This document shows positions 33,050-47,660 of a stretch of 64,000 bases of DNA, piece by piece (positions within the stretch are counted from its first letter, which is position 1; every line of letters starts with the position of its first letter). This DNA is from Ifrita kowaldi (taxonomy: Eukaryota; Chordata; Aves; Passeriformes; Cinclosomatidae), in NCBI GenBank assembly GCA_013398055.1, contig VZRS01007681.1, positions 372,001 through 436,000 on the forward strand, given 5' to 3'. Made by a program: the position numbers and the translations under genes. The notes under the pieces were generated by a model, which worked only from the letters and a program-made list of their open reading frames with translations, ran no database searches and was not told the origin of the DNA.

Positions 33050-36000
33050 GTTCCTGACTTTTTAAATCTTCTATCCTAACCGGATACCCTGGAAGTGTCT
33101 CATTTTTAGTGTCTGAATTTCTAAAGAGATTAGAAAAACCTTGAAGAATACTAGTCTCAGATTGCTCAAAAAAATCTAAACACAATCATTTTTTTTTTTC
33201 CTCAAGGAAAGTACTATGATCTCTGAAGGACATAACTCCTGAATTTTGAACTCCTGGCAATACTTCCATATGTTGAGCCATGCAGTTATATTGGCTTTCA
33301 TGAGATACTTTCATAATGTATAAAAGGATTTACAAACTCAGCCCTTGATGACATTTTTCTACGACAGAGATAGAGAAATATGGACCAGTTATTACTGCCC
33401 TGAAAGTTCTCAATTTTATGCAAGGTAACCAGATGTAAAATTTTGTTGCTGCTTCTAAAATCAGGATGCTGCTTTGCTTACATTAATACATTCAGCTGTC
33501 CTGTCTGTTCAGAACCTTTTTATCTGCAATATTTTTTTCAATGCAATTTTAGTTCTGTTCAGCGGTTTATAACTGTAGCTGTGTTACCAGTCTTTTTTGT
33601 AATGCATTCTTCTGTGCTGCACACTTTAAAATACGTTGTTGCTTTCTTTCTGCTTTCCCTCCATGTTGTATAACAAAACAGTAAGCAGAAACAGCAGTGA
33701 ACAAATAAGGACTTCTTCTAAAACAGAATTACATTCTCTTTTTGTGTTGACCTTAGAGGAACAAGAGGAATAATCAATTTTCTCTTCCTGACTGAAGAAT
33801 ACCAGACTATTATATCTGATGACAAACTAGTAATGAAAGAGTCTGCAGCAGTAATTGATCTTTCCACTTTACTTCTTCATATGGCTATGTCCTAAGCATC
33901 AAAAAGCTTTCAAGCATTTTGTAACAACCCTTCCACTGAACAGTTCGTTAGTTCTGTAAGAAAGCAAAAAAAATCAGCTAACTCTCCCTTACTCCAGCCT
34001 TTTCAAAGTGCACAAAATACTCGCAGTTACAGTTTCACGGTACTCAGTATATTTGTCTATCATGGATGCTAACGCTGCAGGCATTTACAGCAATTTACTA
34101 AGAAAACAGCCCATGACTTCAGGCATTTCCCTAGAACTTCATTGTGTCATGACCCAGTTAGCTATTCTTCTCCAGACCTGCTCTTAAGTTGTTCACAGAA
34201 CTTTCTATTTTGCTTGAATTCTCATTCATGAAGCTTATTTGCCTCTCTGCAGGGAAGTCTACTAGCTCAAGTAAGAGTAAACACTTCACACCAGAGCTTT
34301 ATGTCTCACACCTAGAGACCACTCAGAACATTAACACAAAGAGGAGTCTCTCAACAACAAACCCTTCTGGATTATTTGGATTCACGACAAATTTAAAAAC
34401 AGGGATGATGTCCACATCACTCTCCTTCTCCAGCCACAAGGCAGAAGACATTCAGCAGCAGACAAGGAAATCTGTATTCCCACCAGGTATGCTCTCTACC
34501 CTACAAACCCCATAACCATTCAGGAAAGGAACATAGGTTCAACACGTTTTTTTCTTTTACTGCTATTTTACTATCCAGCCAGAGGCAGAAGGAGAAGACA
34601 TCAATCTTTTTGCCACTTGCCTCTGTTAATAACTGATGTGCAATCTTTGCATTTCAAGAGCAGAATCTCATGCAAACAGTTCTCCATAGCATTGTTCATA
34701 TTGATTTGCCTTTTAACAGTTTACAAATGTCAGCAGAAAGAACAAAGCACAGATACAGAAATTTATCTCCTTCCTTGGCATCATCCTTAAAGTAGCTGAG
34801 CTGGACCTAAGTATTTGTAAACAAAAATATTTCTCTTCATGCACAAACTATATAGAGCATAGTTCAGTTAATTTATCATTTCAGAACCCTAACTGATTTT
34901 AGGAGGAATTCCTTTTTCATTAGTACATACTGAAAAAATTCCTCTGTATTCCCCTGTACTGACAAATCCAAGCACTTTGAGAATATATTCATCCAAATTG
35001 TTACCAGTTTGTACAGGGGAAAAAAAAGGTGGCTTTAAATACATAACCCTGTATCAAAGGAACAATGACTTGCTTTTTAAGCTGACCTTGACATACTGCC
35101 TGCCTTTCTGGGAACAAAGTAGTGAAAAAATGATGTTTACATAATTATGCTGGCATTACACACACAAAAGTAACTGTACTGCTCTATAGCATAGAAAAAG
35201 AAACCAGATTTCGTAAATAGTGAGATCTTTCTTGCAGTGAACAGATGCTTTGGGCTGAAATTCAAGTTTAAAACTTTCAACTTCCTTTAACCTTCCAGGG
35301 TTTTATTGTCTGTGTTGCTCACCTTCTCCAGGAGGCAGGCTGACCTACAATCCCAAGTCTGAAAAGGCTTTACTACGGTGTACAGATCAGCACACAGCTT
35401 AGCCAGACATAAACCCACACTTTTGGCCTCTGTGTCAGCAAAAAGGCTTGGAGCTTTCTTCGGTTCTACCAACTGCATCTCTTCTGCTCTTCATTGCTCT
35501 ACAGATATCGGGCTAAAATGATGATCTTTGCCTCTTTTTTGCTTTTATCTTCTTTTCTTCTTTGTGCTTTATCCCTTCCTACAGAAGTTGGCTGAAGTAT
35601 CTCACAGCGACAGGAGGCAGCATGGTCAGGCCATGTATCCTTGAAGTGAGAAAATCCAGTTACAATCAGTTGACTGAATTATTTTTTTAGTAGTGTTTTC
35701 AGCAAAATTTATGATGCTGTTCAGTCTTCAGAAATATTTTTGTCATTATCCTCTTTTTCTAGTTTTCATTTGCATATTGCAAAGCCAGACAGACCTAAAG
35801 AGTATTCCTGTTTGTCAATCAGTGACATTATTTCTTGACCTGGTGTAGCTAAGTATTACTGCTGTGATGACAAACAAAATCATCAACAGTAATGCACAAC
35901 ACTGAGAAATTTGTCTTTGATATGGAAGTTCACAACCTCAGAAACACGAATTACAAACCAGACCCTTGAGAAAAATCTTCTGTTGCCCTTACTACTCCCT

Positions 36001-39000
36001 TCTCCCTTCTAACAACCAAATTTCATGTTCAGTTTTTGGTATAGATTTCCTTCACCCTCACTTTTCAACTTCTGTCAGTGACAGCCTCATCTCGCTAACT
36101 TCATTTTCCTGTATCAGTACTAGGTTTGTTTCAAAGTTAGCCACAATAACTTACGGAGTGGTTAAGAGGCGTTTACATATTTCAAACTTCTTATCAAAGT
36201 GGCTACACTGACAGCTCATTTTTTGTATTCTTTAAGATAAAAATAGTGTGGTTCACTCTGGATTAAAGAAGTGGCCAGGAAATTCCTGATCTTTAAGTAT
36301 TTGTATTTGAAAAACCTAAAAAAAATGTAGAGTACTCAGAATTTTGGTTTTTTGAGGCAGGAGGAAGACAATATACAAGAAGTCAAAATACAACAGTTGG
36401 GGGTCTATACATAAAACAATATGGGACTCAAAAAATTAAAACCAAACAAACTAAAACTAGAAATGAAAACCAAACTCTCAGCCAAAAGATACCTATCATA
36501 ACACAACTACAGCAAATTTACAGCCAAAAGTTATCCGTCATGATACCTCATCAGCACAGATTCAGCATTTTCTAACAGTAGTCTATACTGGAATGCATTC
36601 CAACAATAACTGAAATTATATATAATTCTGTTATGAAGCAGTCTTTATCATCAAAATATTGAGTATTCTCACCAAAGCACTCAACTAAGAGAAAGGTTAC
36701 ACTAGTAATTCTTGACTCCTACAATTCTCTTTCAAGATTATTAATTCACTATCAATTAAGGTTTTGGAAATGCTTCTCAATTACCTTCCTGTAAATCACC
36801 AAACCAGTGAATTGCCACATATTTACTGCACTCAGAAAAAATTCTAGGTATGACATCTTATAGCTTGAGAATCTTGATTGCTACCTTAAAATATGATTTA
36901 AATTGGTCAGCTGAATCAAAAAAACCTCCATCTTAACCTCTGTTGGTTCAAAACTTGGTATTTCTAGGTAGTCTAAAGTAAGGACTCGAACTTGAGTGAT
37001 AAGGATTATTCCATTTTATTTCTTCAGGGCATGCATAATTTCTATTTTTTGTATAATTTATCTTTAGATTAGCTAACCATGGGAGAATGAGAATGACAAG
37101 AAACTCCATGACACCATGCAACTGCTCTTCCAGTGCAGAGCAGGAGAAAGGGCTGTTTTCACTTTCCCTCTTCTGACACGAGTATCAAGATGTCTCCTTC
37201 ACTCTTGTACTTTCTGGAGAAGAAAGCTAAAAACTGTAAACAATTCATGCAACAATAAAATGGGCAGATATGGGAGGTGGTGATGTTGTTTGTCAGTCAG
37301 AAAATATTTTAGCTATTTCAGCATCTTTTATATGTTGATTTCTTATCTTTGAGCTTCTGAATAATTAAGATCTAAACTTTCCTTAATCGTGTTTGAATGA
37401 GTTCTTAATCTGTAAATTTATGTTGTCAAATGCTGCTTGCTTAACTTGCCTTTTAAATCTTGAATTATATTCTGACCTCACTGAAATCATTAGCAAAGTC
37501 ACTTGCAACATCTGTGGAGCTGTGACTTTATTCTTCTTGTTTAGTTGTTACTGCTAAATTAGTAAGTTTGTTTGCATATTTAGCTCCATTAAATCCACTC
37601 GTAAACATATATTTCACTTGTGAGACAAGTTCACATCTTCAGCACCGAGGTGCTGCTCTTGTTTCCACTATTATAACTAAAAGAGTTGTACCTAAACAAA
37701 GCCAATTGCATGATTAAGCTGTACCTGTCTCAGCCTGACAGGACCAGGGCCTTAAATCTTGGCAGTCCCAACTATGAAACATATTATGCTGTCAAAATTT
37801 CTTTGTATTATCTAATTTTGACGGGTCTCACAAAATAAATCCAAACAAATGCGTGGCATGAAGAAGAAGTATGAATATTATTTTTGTAAAAACTCATTAG
37901 TAGTATTGGTAGACAATGGAGTTTGACATTAGAGTGGCATTTTTTCCAAGCACTGTCTGTTCAAGATGTTTCAATAAATATTGCTTAAAATGAAAATGCA
38001 TGTATCAATTGATAAATGTTTTTCAATTAATGCCTAGTTATAAATATCTTTATGCAGTTGGAAGTTTAGCAACTGGATTTATGTTAACACAGTGCAAATA
38101 AATACAAAAATTAATTAACAATAGGTCATTTTGTAGCCTTGTGAGCTTGAGGGCTTCTGAAGAGTAGCTGAGGAGAAAAGAGGTTGCACCCATGACTTCA
38201 TCAGTCATTAGCAGAATACTCACTGGCTCCAACACGACCAGAATTTCACCATAGGAGTATGAATTTAAATTTGAAGAGAGACATGCAACAAGGGCATTCA
38301 AGTGAGGAGTAAAATGGCAACATTCTCCAGTTTAGACTGTAACTATCGCACTTAAAAAAAAAACCAAAAAAACAACAAAAAACCAGAATATGTAACGTGA
38401 TTTACAGTGCTTGATCTTTAGGTAGTTAATCATACTCTGTCAGCATAGGGGAAGAAATGTTCAAGAATTCAATAACCCTACCACAAAGTCTTTATAGAGA
38501 TTTTCAAACAGAGTGAGTTTCAAGTAAACAGTTGGTTACTACAAAATGCTTTTTTTTCTCCTTGTGACCATGTGTATGCATGTATCCCTAACACTGGACA
38601 CAAACAGCCCAAATCTAAAACAATTTAAACAAAAACCAGTATTTCAAATTAAAAGAAAATGTAGCAATTTCTAATCAAATTATACTGATAATCTTTGTAC
38701 ATGTCAGAAAATGACAGTCTTCAAGACTGAGTGACAACCCAAAAATGAATCAAAATTGTTTGATCTTTTTTAGATCTCATAAAATCAGTATATGAATGGT
38801 ATGTTGTAAAAAGCATATGGAAAAATTAATGTGCACTCTCAAAATCCTGGGAAGTACTAAGGATACAAAAACCAACCTGCTTTTAAATTAAGATAAATGG
38901 GACATATTTAGTCTGGGGATAGGGAACAAAAGAGAAGAAATACAGGATGGTCTGGTATCGAATAAACACAGGATAGGTGACAGGTTCACTTAAAGATACT

Positions 39001-40761
39001 ATTAGGCTGTCCTGGAAAATAAAGGAGAGTGGAGAAAAGGGTATGAGTATCTGGGATCTAGGGTACCTTTATAACTGCTTTCATTTTATCTCTTATTTAA
39101 AATAAACTATTCAATACCTTCTACATTATGGCCCTGAGTATTGTTTCTGTCATATACTTTCTACCCTGGCTGAGATATTGATCATAGAGCAGTCCAGCTC
39201 GTCCCTTGGAGTCACTACTGAAAACACAAGGGAAGGAAATAGCATATAAACAGCATATCTAAAGGCAGCTGAATATTAGACAGTGGAGCAAATGGAATGA
39301 TCGTATTAAGATATAATGCAGAGTATAAAAACTTTCTTCTTTTAGAGATGATCCTATTGAAAAAGTAGCTTATATAGTATCTGACTGTCTGTCCTAGTTA
39401 TGCTGTCTCATTTCCCAAATATATTTGAGGGTCAGCCTAAATGCAAGCTGGGGAAGTTTTGTATTTTTTTTCCATCAGGATTCTCATACAAAGCTAAATT
39501 TCATTAAAGCTTAAATCAGTTTATTTTCCAATTCAGGCTACATTATATTTGCTTTTGTCTCAAGTAATTTTTCTAGACATTACGAAATACTATAACTGCT
39601 ACAATACTGCTCATTTCCTCTTACACTCTTGAATGATCTTTGATTTATGCTAGACTGCTTGCTAAAATATCCTCAGTTATGTCTTCTAAATTTGCATTGT
39701 TAGCACTGAAAGAGTTCTGAAGCAGTAACACGAGCCCTTCCCATGATACTGAGGAACTGTAAAATTTCCTCAATGAGCTGAAAGACAGGGGTTTTGTATC
39801 ATTTCACCTGAAAACTGCTCTCCTCAGTCTTCTGGAAGAACAGTTTCAATAGAATCACGTGTAATACTTTGTACAATACCGTAACTATTAAAGCGTTTTA
39901 ATTCTTTGGATTTTGAACATGCTTTATAAATGAGGGACCAGGGAGGAGTTTCTGACAGAGCAATCTCAGTTCTGGCTCAGCAAGTCGTCACTTTTGTCTG
40001 CTCCTGCTTTCACTCTCTTAGATGCAGTGATTGACACTTTAATGGTACGTGCAATAGAAGTCCTCTTCAAGTTTACTCTTTAGCAGACGCCAGCATATAA
40101 AAACAAATACATTTACTTACTGTAAAAAGTTTAGAAGAGTTAAAACCTACTGCAATCTTAGCTCAATTCTACCACATTTAGATAAGCAGTAAATGTAAAA
40201 AATGTAATGTCCTAGAATACTTTCTTCTCATTTTGAAATGGTTCTAGATAAGGAAGGGAGCGGTGGTAAAGATTATCTTTGTTGAGGTGTTTGTTTCTAA
40301 ATACAAAATACATGTACTGCTTTCCATTTTAAGCAGCATGTTATAATACAGGTAGACAACCTGATAAAAAATGAAACAAAATTCTCAGTGAGGCAAGTAA
40401 TTAGGTGAAGCTATCCAAGTATAACCCCTACTGTGCCATGCACATGCATATCCATGCTCTGTCAAACTACCTGAGAAGAGACATTACATTAACAAAAAAG
40501 AAACATCTTTTTTTCACAATTGTAAATACAAATATATTAAAACAAATAATTTTTCGGCACATTTAAATATTGGAACTGATGAGGTTAAACCTGTCAGATG
40601 ACCTAGCATGTCAAGTTTCAAAAATCAGAGGAGGGTTGTTGTCTTTTACAAAACAGTAATCAGCCCTCAAGCTGGAGGGGGTTGGGGGGCAAGATTCTCA
40701 ATAACCAATGACATTTTGTGGTTGCAGAATTTTTAAGCTTTTATTTGGCATCCTTGAGAGT
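33050..40761. other. Long transposon-poor AT-rich interval
   Basis: About 7.7 kb in which I recognise no CR1, LTR, RNA gene or coding exon. Frames up to 108 codons have no domains. Short A-rich runs occur (for example 38346-38386). Intervals this free of insertions can harbour conserved regulatory DNA, but nothing in the sequence alone identifies such an element. Confidence 0.5.
38346..38386. repeat. A/C low-complexity stretch
   Basis: A-rich sequence with scattered C residues, of the form (A)n-CC-(A)n-CAACA. Low complexity only. Confidence 0.8.
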
Positions 40762-40794
40762 AAAAAAAAAAAAAAAGAAAAAAAAAAAAAAAAA
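40762..40794. repeat. A-rich tract (A15-G-A17)
   Basis: Fifteen A residues, one G and seventeen A residues. No retropseudogene body is recognised upstream. Confidence 0.92.
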
Positions 40795-41733
40795 GCCATA
40801 ACTACAGGATGTTTTTATTTAAAAGGCAGCTCTACTAGTGAAAACAGTAGCATTCAAACTATAAAGAACCAGGCACTGGCATATGGCTGAAATGCATTTA
40901 TGAGCACGGCTGTGCTTGTGCACCAAAAAAACCTGAAGATCCATGCTGTTTCATATGATAGATATGTGTCATGCCAGCCACAAGGAACAGCACGAGAAAG
41001 AAGGGCTGGGGACAAGGCTCTGAAGGCTGCTGGGGAGAAACTGGCTCTGTGCAGAGACAGGAGAGGCAGTTCAAAAGTCTGTAAAGCAGTAAAGCATTCA
41101 TCTTGTAACAAACAAACTTGAGAAACATTAATATGAATGAAAAACTAGGATTTTTAACAGAACCTATGAGTGCTTGTGTCAAGGAGGCAATAAGAGTGAT
41201 AAGCAAAAGACAAAACCAGAAGATTACAGAGGGTAGCTGGCAAGGATGCACCGAACAAATTAGTGTGCGTTTTGTAACAAATAGTGCTTTAAGTCAGCTC
41301 TGCTTTCACATATTTCAACATCTGTATCGGATCAGCAAGGATCAGCTACTTTTCCAATCCCATCTTATTTATTTATGATGTATTTTCGAAAGAGGATGCT
41401 TTTTAAAGCTTTTTATAAGAAGAGCTTAAATTAATACTCTATATCGGAAAGAAGTAATTACCCATGGGCTTGAGGTATTTTGCGGCAATATGGGGACAGA
41501 AGCTGGTGAAAAGTATTGTCCTGACCAGAGACACCTCTGCTTCACAGAAATTTCATCTCCTAATTAGCACAAACGTTAGATCATGTACAAATACTACAGC
41601 AGACATAAAAAGGCACTTTTACAGTCATTCTACTGTTTGCTTATTATTTCCTAATAGCTTTGCCTATCCCCAGTTCAGAACCATTTTGCTTACCACCTTT
41701 ATCCTTCATTTCAAGCTGCTTTCATATACTGGA

Positions 41734-41768
41734 TTTTTAAGCTTTTTAAGCTTTTTGAGCTTTTTAAG
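41734..41768. repeat. 9-bp tandem repeat, about 3.9 copies
   Basis: Unit TTTTTAAGC repeated almost four times, with the third copy reading TTTTTGAGC. In one frame it encodes a repeated Phe-Leu-Ser motif, which is a by-product. Confidence 0.9.
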
Positions 41769-43210
41769 ACTCAGATATCCTAAATACATACCTTTTTATA
41801 CTGCCTAACCTAAGAACTGGATCATTTTTGCAGCACCTCTGAGGATTTCAATAGCACAATATGTTGCTGTTACTCATGGCTAGAAAACAGTGTACAAGCA
41901 TCAAGAAAATGTGAAATTCTTCTGCTTTGCAATTCTGGAAGAGCTCCAACTGTAAGACTAATACTCGTGAGAGGATGAAGAAGAAGTTTCATGCATTTTG
42001 ACGTAGCTCAGTCCTGCCATAAGCATTCATGAAACAAAAACTTAATTAAGCAGAATTACCTTATTTAAAACAAGAACAGCAGTGGAAGGGATTAATTGAT
42101 ACTTGAGAAAAAAAAGACCAATCCTAATCACCCCCAGCTTTGTATAGGGAGACACAGCTCTTCATACTTTGGTGTCAATGATGATAAAAATCCAGATGCA
42201 GTCTCAAAGCACTTGCATACTAATTTTTTTGTAAATAAAAGTAACAGTTTTCCTGTACTACAACTATATCTATCCAGCAGTGAGTAACAGGCACAGAACT
42301 TATGAAAGTCATTATTTTCAAATTTGATTCCAAAGTTATACCACACAATAAAATTAATTCAAACTGAGCATTAGGCAGAATTGATAACACTCTGTACTTC
42401 ATGCCCAAGCCTTTGGAGGCTGGGAGAATACTGTTCTGAGACGTGACAGTCATCAACATGACCCTCTTCAGAACTTAAGTAACATCCACTCGATTCCAGG
42501 TGGTATCTCCAGCCACTAGGCTATTGGTCAAGACTACTGGCAGCACAGTCACATCTATATTCCCTCTGAATACGCCATTCAGTCTGCCAGCTGATTCGTG
42601 TCCTGTCTCTCGTCTGTAGTCTCAGAGACTGAGGAGGGATCATTCCATACCTCAATTATTCTAATTTCCCAAACTTGTTTATTCTATATCTGATCTAGAC
42701 AGAAAAAAATAAAAAGGAAGCAGTGGGAGCTCTACTGTCAAGACTAACCAACGATTTTCTGCTCTTATTAACCTTCAGTCAACAACACAGTTTGCTTCTG
42801 GGTCTATTAAAATCAACTGCTCAGCTTTTATTTTTTGCATTGGGGTTAGGAGACATTTCACATGCAATTTTACTTGAAATGCAAGCTTAGAGATCATAAA
42901 ATCATCAGAAAATTAAGAAAGATGTTTAAGATTTTTGTACTGTATCTGTGTTATTTTGTGTTTGTTGAATAAATTATGTTGGTTATTTCATTTTCAGAAT
43001 TCAGGTAAAGAAAATACTCTAATACAGCAGCAAGTCAGAATGCAAACTGTTACATAATTACATTATAAAAATGTACCAATACATATAATAGTAAATATTT
43101 GTTGTTAAATGGTGATTCCCACATCATAGTAAGATACATAGGTGTTCCTAAGATTCTGAAACTATGCTTTGGAATCTTAACAGCAGTATGATAATACAGG
43201 CTACTGCTTC

Positions 43211-43248
43211 AGGCTTTAGTTCACATACAAGGCTTTAGTTCACACACT
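43211..43248. repeat. 19-bp tandem duplication
   Basis: Two adjacent copies of AGGCTTTAGTTCACAYACW at 43211-43229 and 43230-43248, differing at two positions. A recent slippage or duplication event is likely. Confidence 0.88.
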
Positions 43249-46200
43249 TCTTCCCTTAAGTGATAGTTTACACAAGTTTTGTACTCTGTGATGTGTAGAA
43301 GCGAGACACAGGGAAGGGAAAAAATGACCCTAGTTTATTAACCCATCCTTCAAGCTGAATAAGCAAGAAAAATTGGAAGAACACATAGATCCATAAGTGC
43401 TTTGCACTGTGTAAGAGCCCACCTGGGAACACTCCTGAATATTCAAAGGGATATTTTGATCTCATACAAACACATTGCTAAGTTGCATCAGCTAACTCTT
43501 CATGATGTGTCCTGTCTAAGGTACCCCTCAAGTGCAGAGGAAAATAATGGGGAGCAAGGTATTCTTTAGAAATCGCTGAAGCTGCTACACATCAGAGGCA
43601 AGGAAAACAGTTGGGAACAGTTGTGTCCTCTGCTATTTTTTCCTAGGACAGCAGGTAAGGGAAGTGGAATTTCATTATTCTCAAAAATCCAGCTAAAGGC
43701 AAATATTTCTATTTGCTATTTCATTTGGCACTAGTCCTTAACCAAACATTTCTTAACCAACGATTTCTGTACCTAACTAAGGCTGAGTGCTCAGTGCTAT
43801 CTCATCCTGATATTCAAAAGATAAAGCTCATAGTCTGAAAACACAGGTGTTCTTCTTTCCAGGAGCAAATATGAAATTCTGCTCACATTTTTGGATTCAG
43901 TTACATTTAAGAACATCAAAATTAGAGGAAAGTCCTAAAATCCTTCTCAACATTAGCTCATGTGAGCTAGCACATTTTATTTTCTCATAGCATCAAAACT
44001 GAAAGAATAACTGTTTAATAATTAATATTTTCTCCACAAGACTACCATCATTCTCAATTTCTCAGCACAGTTCTTCTATATTTTATGTGTTCATTATGAA
44101 ATAAACAAATCTTTTCAGACTCAGAGAAGAAAGTACTGAATGGATTTTAGTGATCATAGTATAGGAATGTATCTATTACAGGTATGAAAAGAGGATTCTC
44201 TAAGTGCAGCCCCATCTCAAAACTGCACTGCTTTGATACTTAGATATTCCCTACAGCTGTCAGCTGGAGGGCTTATTGCCTACTAAGTTTCATTTGAAAT
44301 GGTCAAAATAGTGTCAGGAGTTTTCAAAAAAATTTTGTACAATAACAAAAAAAAAAGAGAATTCATTTTAGAAAAGCATGCAATGTATAAATGAAAAACT
44401 CTGAAATGGTGAAACAGAATAAAAAACATGAAAGAATACAGCTGAGTATTAACCGAGAAAAAGCAATAGACATAACGTCTCTGAAACGATTAATGCTTAT
44501 TTATCCTCAAAGCATTATTATGTGAAGAATGAAAATGAAATAACATTCAAAATCAATTTTAAAAACCACATTATTCACATTATCAACCATTAAAATAATA
44601 TTACCTTGATTAGAGATAATTTTTCATTATTATATTCCCCAATTTACTATATCAGTAACCAGTACCTCATAGCTGCTATCATAATTAAGCTTAATTTCTG
44701 TCTTGTTTAAAGTGGTTAAAAATGGTCTCGAAAAATAAAACTCGAGTAGAAATAATAAAATAGCTGAAGCAGGTCTGTATTTTGCTATAGAAAACCTAAA
44801 TTCAGCAGATCTTTCCTTCCCTAAAGCCCCATGTCACCATAGTTAAGAAATACTGATCCATAGGCTGATCCAATGAGGTGTTTATGGAATGAGGGTCCCT
44901 TTCTCTGATGCAGAGTGTCCTACTACAGAAAGGACATGCAGCGGGAATGCACTTCCATGCACTCGGTGAGCACACAGGAATTCTTATGGCCGTGACTTGG
45001 GCAAGGCAATGCAGTAGAGAAATAAAGGACAGGGGATGCGAGACAGAGGGCAGATGTAATGCCAATAAGCGTAACAATTGCACATCTATTTGAAGAGCAG
45101 ATGTGAACCACAAAGTTGAAACATTCTTTTAGAAAAGCATTAGTTCAAAATACACCAAATGAGCACAAAATAAAGAGCAAAGAAACAAACAAACAGATTG
45201 GTTTCCTTTTTCTGCAACCAAACTTGATAAAGAACTTGTCCCCTTACACAACAAGATCTGTGGCAGCTGAAATTCAAGTAATATATTGCACAATGGTGGT
45301 AAAAGATGAATGGGTAATATAATGCAGTCTAATCAGTTCTGGTTTTTGTCAAAAGCACTGCTGTGGCATCATCACAGTAACAAAGTCCTGCTTGTATAAA
45401 AGCTGAGTTCAGGGCAGTACTGACTGTTCTGCATACCAGTGCTAAATTGCTGTTGTGGAAATGTCTCACAAATATCACTTTACAATGGTTATCTCTTTGC
45501 CATAGTTTAAAATGAAACATAATGAAGGCATCCAAACACTGGATATGCACAGAAGAATGTATCATATGCCATATCCTCTTCTCTTTGCTACACATGTTCT
45601 GGGCTCGAGTAACTAGTTATTTGTAAATGTATATCCACTACAGCAACATGAATCTGACACAAATAAATGTTTTATCCTGGTCAAAGGAAAAAAAAAATCT
45701 TCTCCTTAATGCATGTTACTGCTTATTAATAACTTTCATCCAAGTTGGAAGCTTGTTTTCTGTCATGATATTAACACCTTCAAAGAGAAGTCTGAAATCT
45801 GGAAAAATAAAATATATTCAGATGGTAGAGACCTTTTCTTTGCTTATGGACTTGATGTATTTTGAGGGGGCTTTTTTGTAGCCTGTTGAAATACTAACAG
45901 TGCCACTACTGTCATTTATCTCAAGGGACACTACTCTGTAACATAACAGAACTAAACTTCAAGAAATAAAATTTTTAAGCTATTTCAGATCACTAAGACC
46001 AACTTTTCTACAATGTGATGAACATAAAGAGAACATTAAAAAAGTTTATCATTCCTTAGATGTGAACAGGTACATGAATGCAGAACTGGTACAACTTTTT
46101 AATAAATAGAAGTGAGGAAAATATATTAAAAGCTAAAGATTTGGTGTGGTCAGAAACAATGACCAAGAATATTACATGTAATGGAAAATGCTGAGATCTG

Positions 46201-46250
46201 AAAAAAAAAAATCTTTGATTTTATATTGCAATTACACCTTGTGTAGAAAA

Positions 46251-46265
46251 ACAACAACAACAAAA
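46251..46265. repeat. Short (ACA)n run
   Basis: Four to five ACA triplets in an A-rich context. Low complexity only. Confidence 0.8.
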
Positions 46266-47410
46266 CACCATAACAAACACAGAAAAGAAAATAAAACCAG
46301 ATAGAGTAGACAAGCCTGGAATATTAACAGCGCAATAACAGGTTATTCAGCTCATATGTGACAGGCTGGTTCTGAGCTGAACTGGCAAACCAAAATAAGA
46401 GTTTTCATTATCTTTCCCTAATAGCTCTATTTAAATACACTTTGTTTTTAATATACTGTTCCTGTCTCATGCTTTTGAATATTGAGGACCTGTTTAATCA
46501 TCCCAGTGTCATTTATCTTGTACATGTAATGACAAAGAAACAAGACTCTGTGCAGCTCCAGAGTCCTACAGGCCAGTAGGTGCTCTGATGGACACTGGGT
46601 GGTGGGTCAGCCATTTCAAGCTGCATCCATTTTTAACACTGACTTCAGAAAACTATTTCTCTTTAAAACTACAACTAACTGCAACAGAAACCAGCAAAAT
46701 GTGAGACATACAGAAAAACAGTTGCCAGTAGCCATTTCTGATCATAATAATGTTTCTCATAATTCTAAATTCACTCAGGAAGAAAGGCCAAAATAAAGAA
46801 GTACAGAGACACAGCTAAAGAGACATTTGAAATACACTGCACTCAGCATAAAAAATAAAATGCGATCAATACACTCCTTTAAAGAGAACTCAAAAGGAAT
46901 GGGAACATAAAGGACTTGATGATTAGTTAAAAGGTGAACAAGTCCAGCATATTTTTGAAGGACTGGGGGAGAGAAGGCTTGTGATACGTGGGCAGTGTTC
47001 TCACATAAATAACATTTCAAAGAATCCAAAGGAATGAGAGAAAAGACTCTGGAATCCAATATTGAATTCTGTCCAAAACCACACAACTGCATACACAGTT
47101 GTGGTGACCAACGCAGTATAAAAATGATACTTATCTCACATGAAAAGACGTAACAAATGGAATAAATAATACTGCTTTGTGAATTTGCAAGGCAGGGACA
47201 AGAAGTCCAAATCTCATCATCCGCCATAATGTCTGTTGCATTAGTGAAGATGAATTGCTATTAGTTTGACAGAAAAAAACAGTTTTCAATTTTAATTTGG
47301 ACAAAGATGCATAAGCAAGTCTCTTGTCAGGACAAACTGGATTTTAAGACTCTAAACACGTGAAACTGTGAGAATATTCTGAAAGTACATTCATGAAAAA
47401 TTAATTCATA

Positions 47411-47443
47411 ATTAAAATAAAATTAAAATTAAAAAAAAAAAAA
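47411..47443. repeat. AT/A-rich low-complexity stretch abutting CR1
   Basis: AATTAAAAT-type repeats ending in 13 A residues directly precede the reverse-complement CR1 3' end. Confidence 0.8.
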
Positions 47444-47660
47444 GTTCATAAAATCACATCAGTTGGAAAGTACTTTTAGAGGCCTTCTGGTCCATGCAAC
47501 TCCTTCCTCAAAGAAAGGTCACCTTTTATCAGCTTGCTTAGGTCCACATTCAGTGAAGTTCTGAATATCTCCAGGAACTGAGATACTGCAAGTCCACCAG
47601 TTGGAGCCCTGTTCCAGTATTTCACCAGTCGCAGGGTGAAAAGACAGATTTATCAAGCAT
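47444..47660 (-). mobile_element. Old CR1 LINE, 3' end
   Basis: The plus strand shows the reverse-complement CR1 3' end in diverged form: 'cataaaatcacatcagttgg', 'gaggccttctggtccatgca', 'cttcctcaaagaaaggtcac', 'gaatatctccaggaac', 'ccctgttccagtatttcacc'. The 5'-ward continuation of a CR1 in the same orientation appears at 48040-48505, with about 380 bases of other sequence between. The most economical reading is one old element split by a later insertion. Confidence 0.75.

Larger units (their letters stand above)
40795..47443. other. Second long transposon-poor interval
   Basis: About 6.6 kb without recognisable CR1, LTR or RNA gene. The longest frame (46775-47227 minus, 150 codons) encodes a Cys- and Leu-rich sequence with no domain I recognise. 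Small tandem repeats at 41734-41768, 43211-43248 and 46251-46265 are listed separately. Confidence 0.5.

Noticed and set aside
38880..39010. Possible very old CR1 or other repeat
   Set aside because: A few purine-rich phrases are reminiscent of CR1 but do not occur in the correct order.
46775..47227. 150-codon minus-strand open frame
   Set aside because: It is the longest non-CR1 open frame, but it has no domain, signal or splice context I recognise. Frames of this size occur by chance in 64 kb, so it is not called as a gene.
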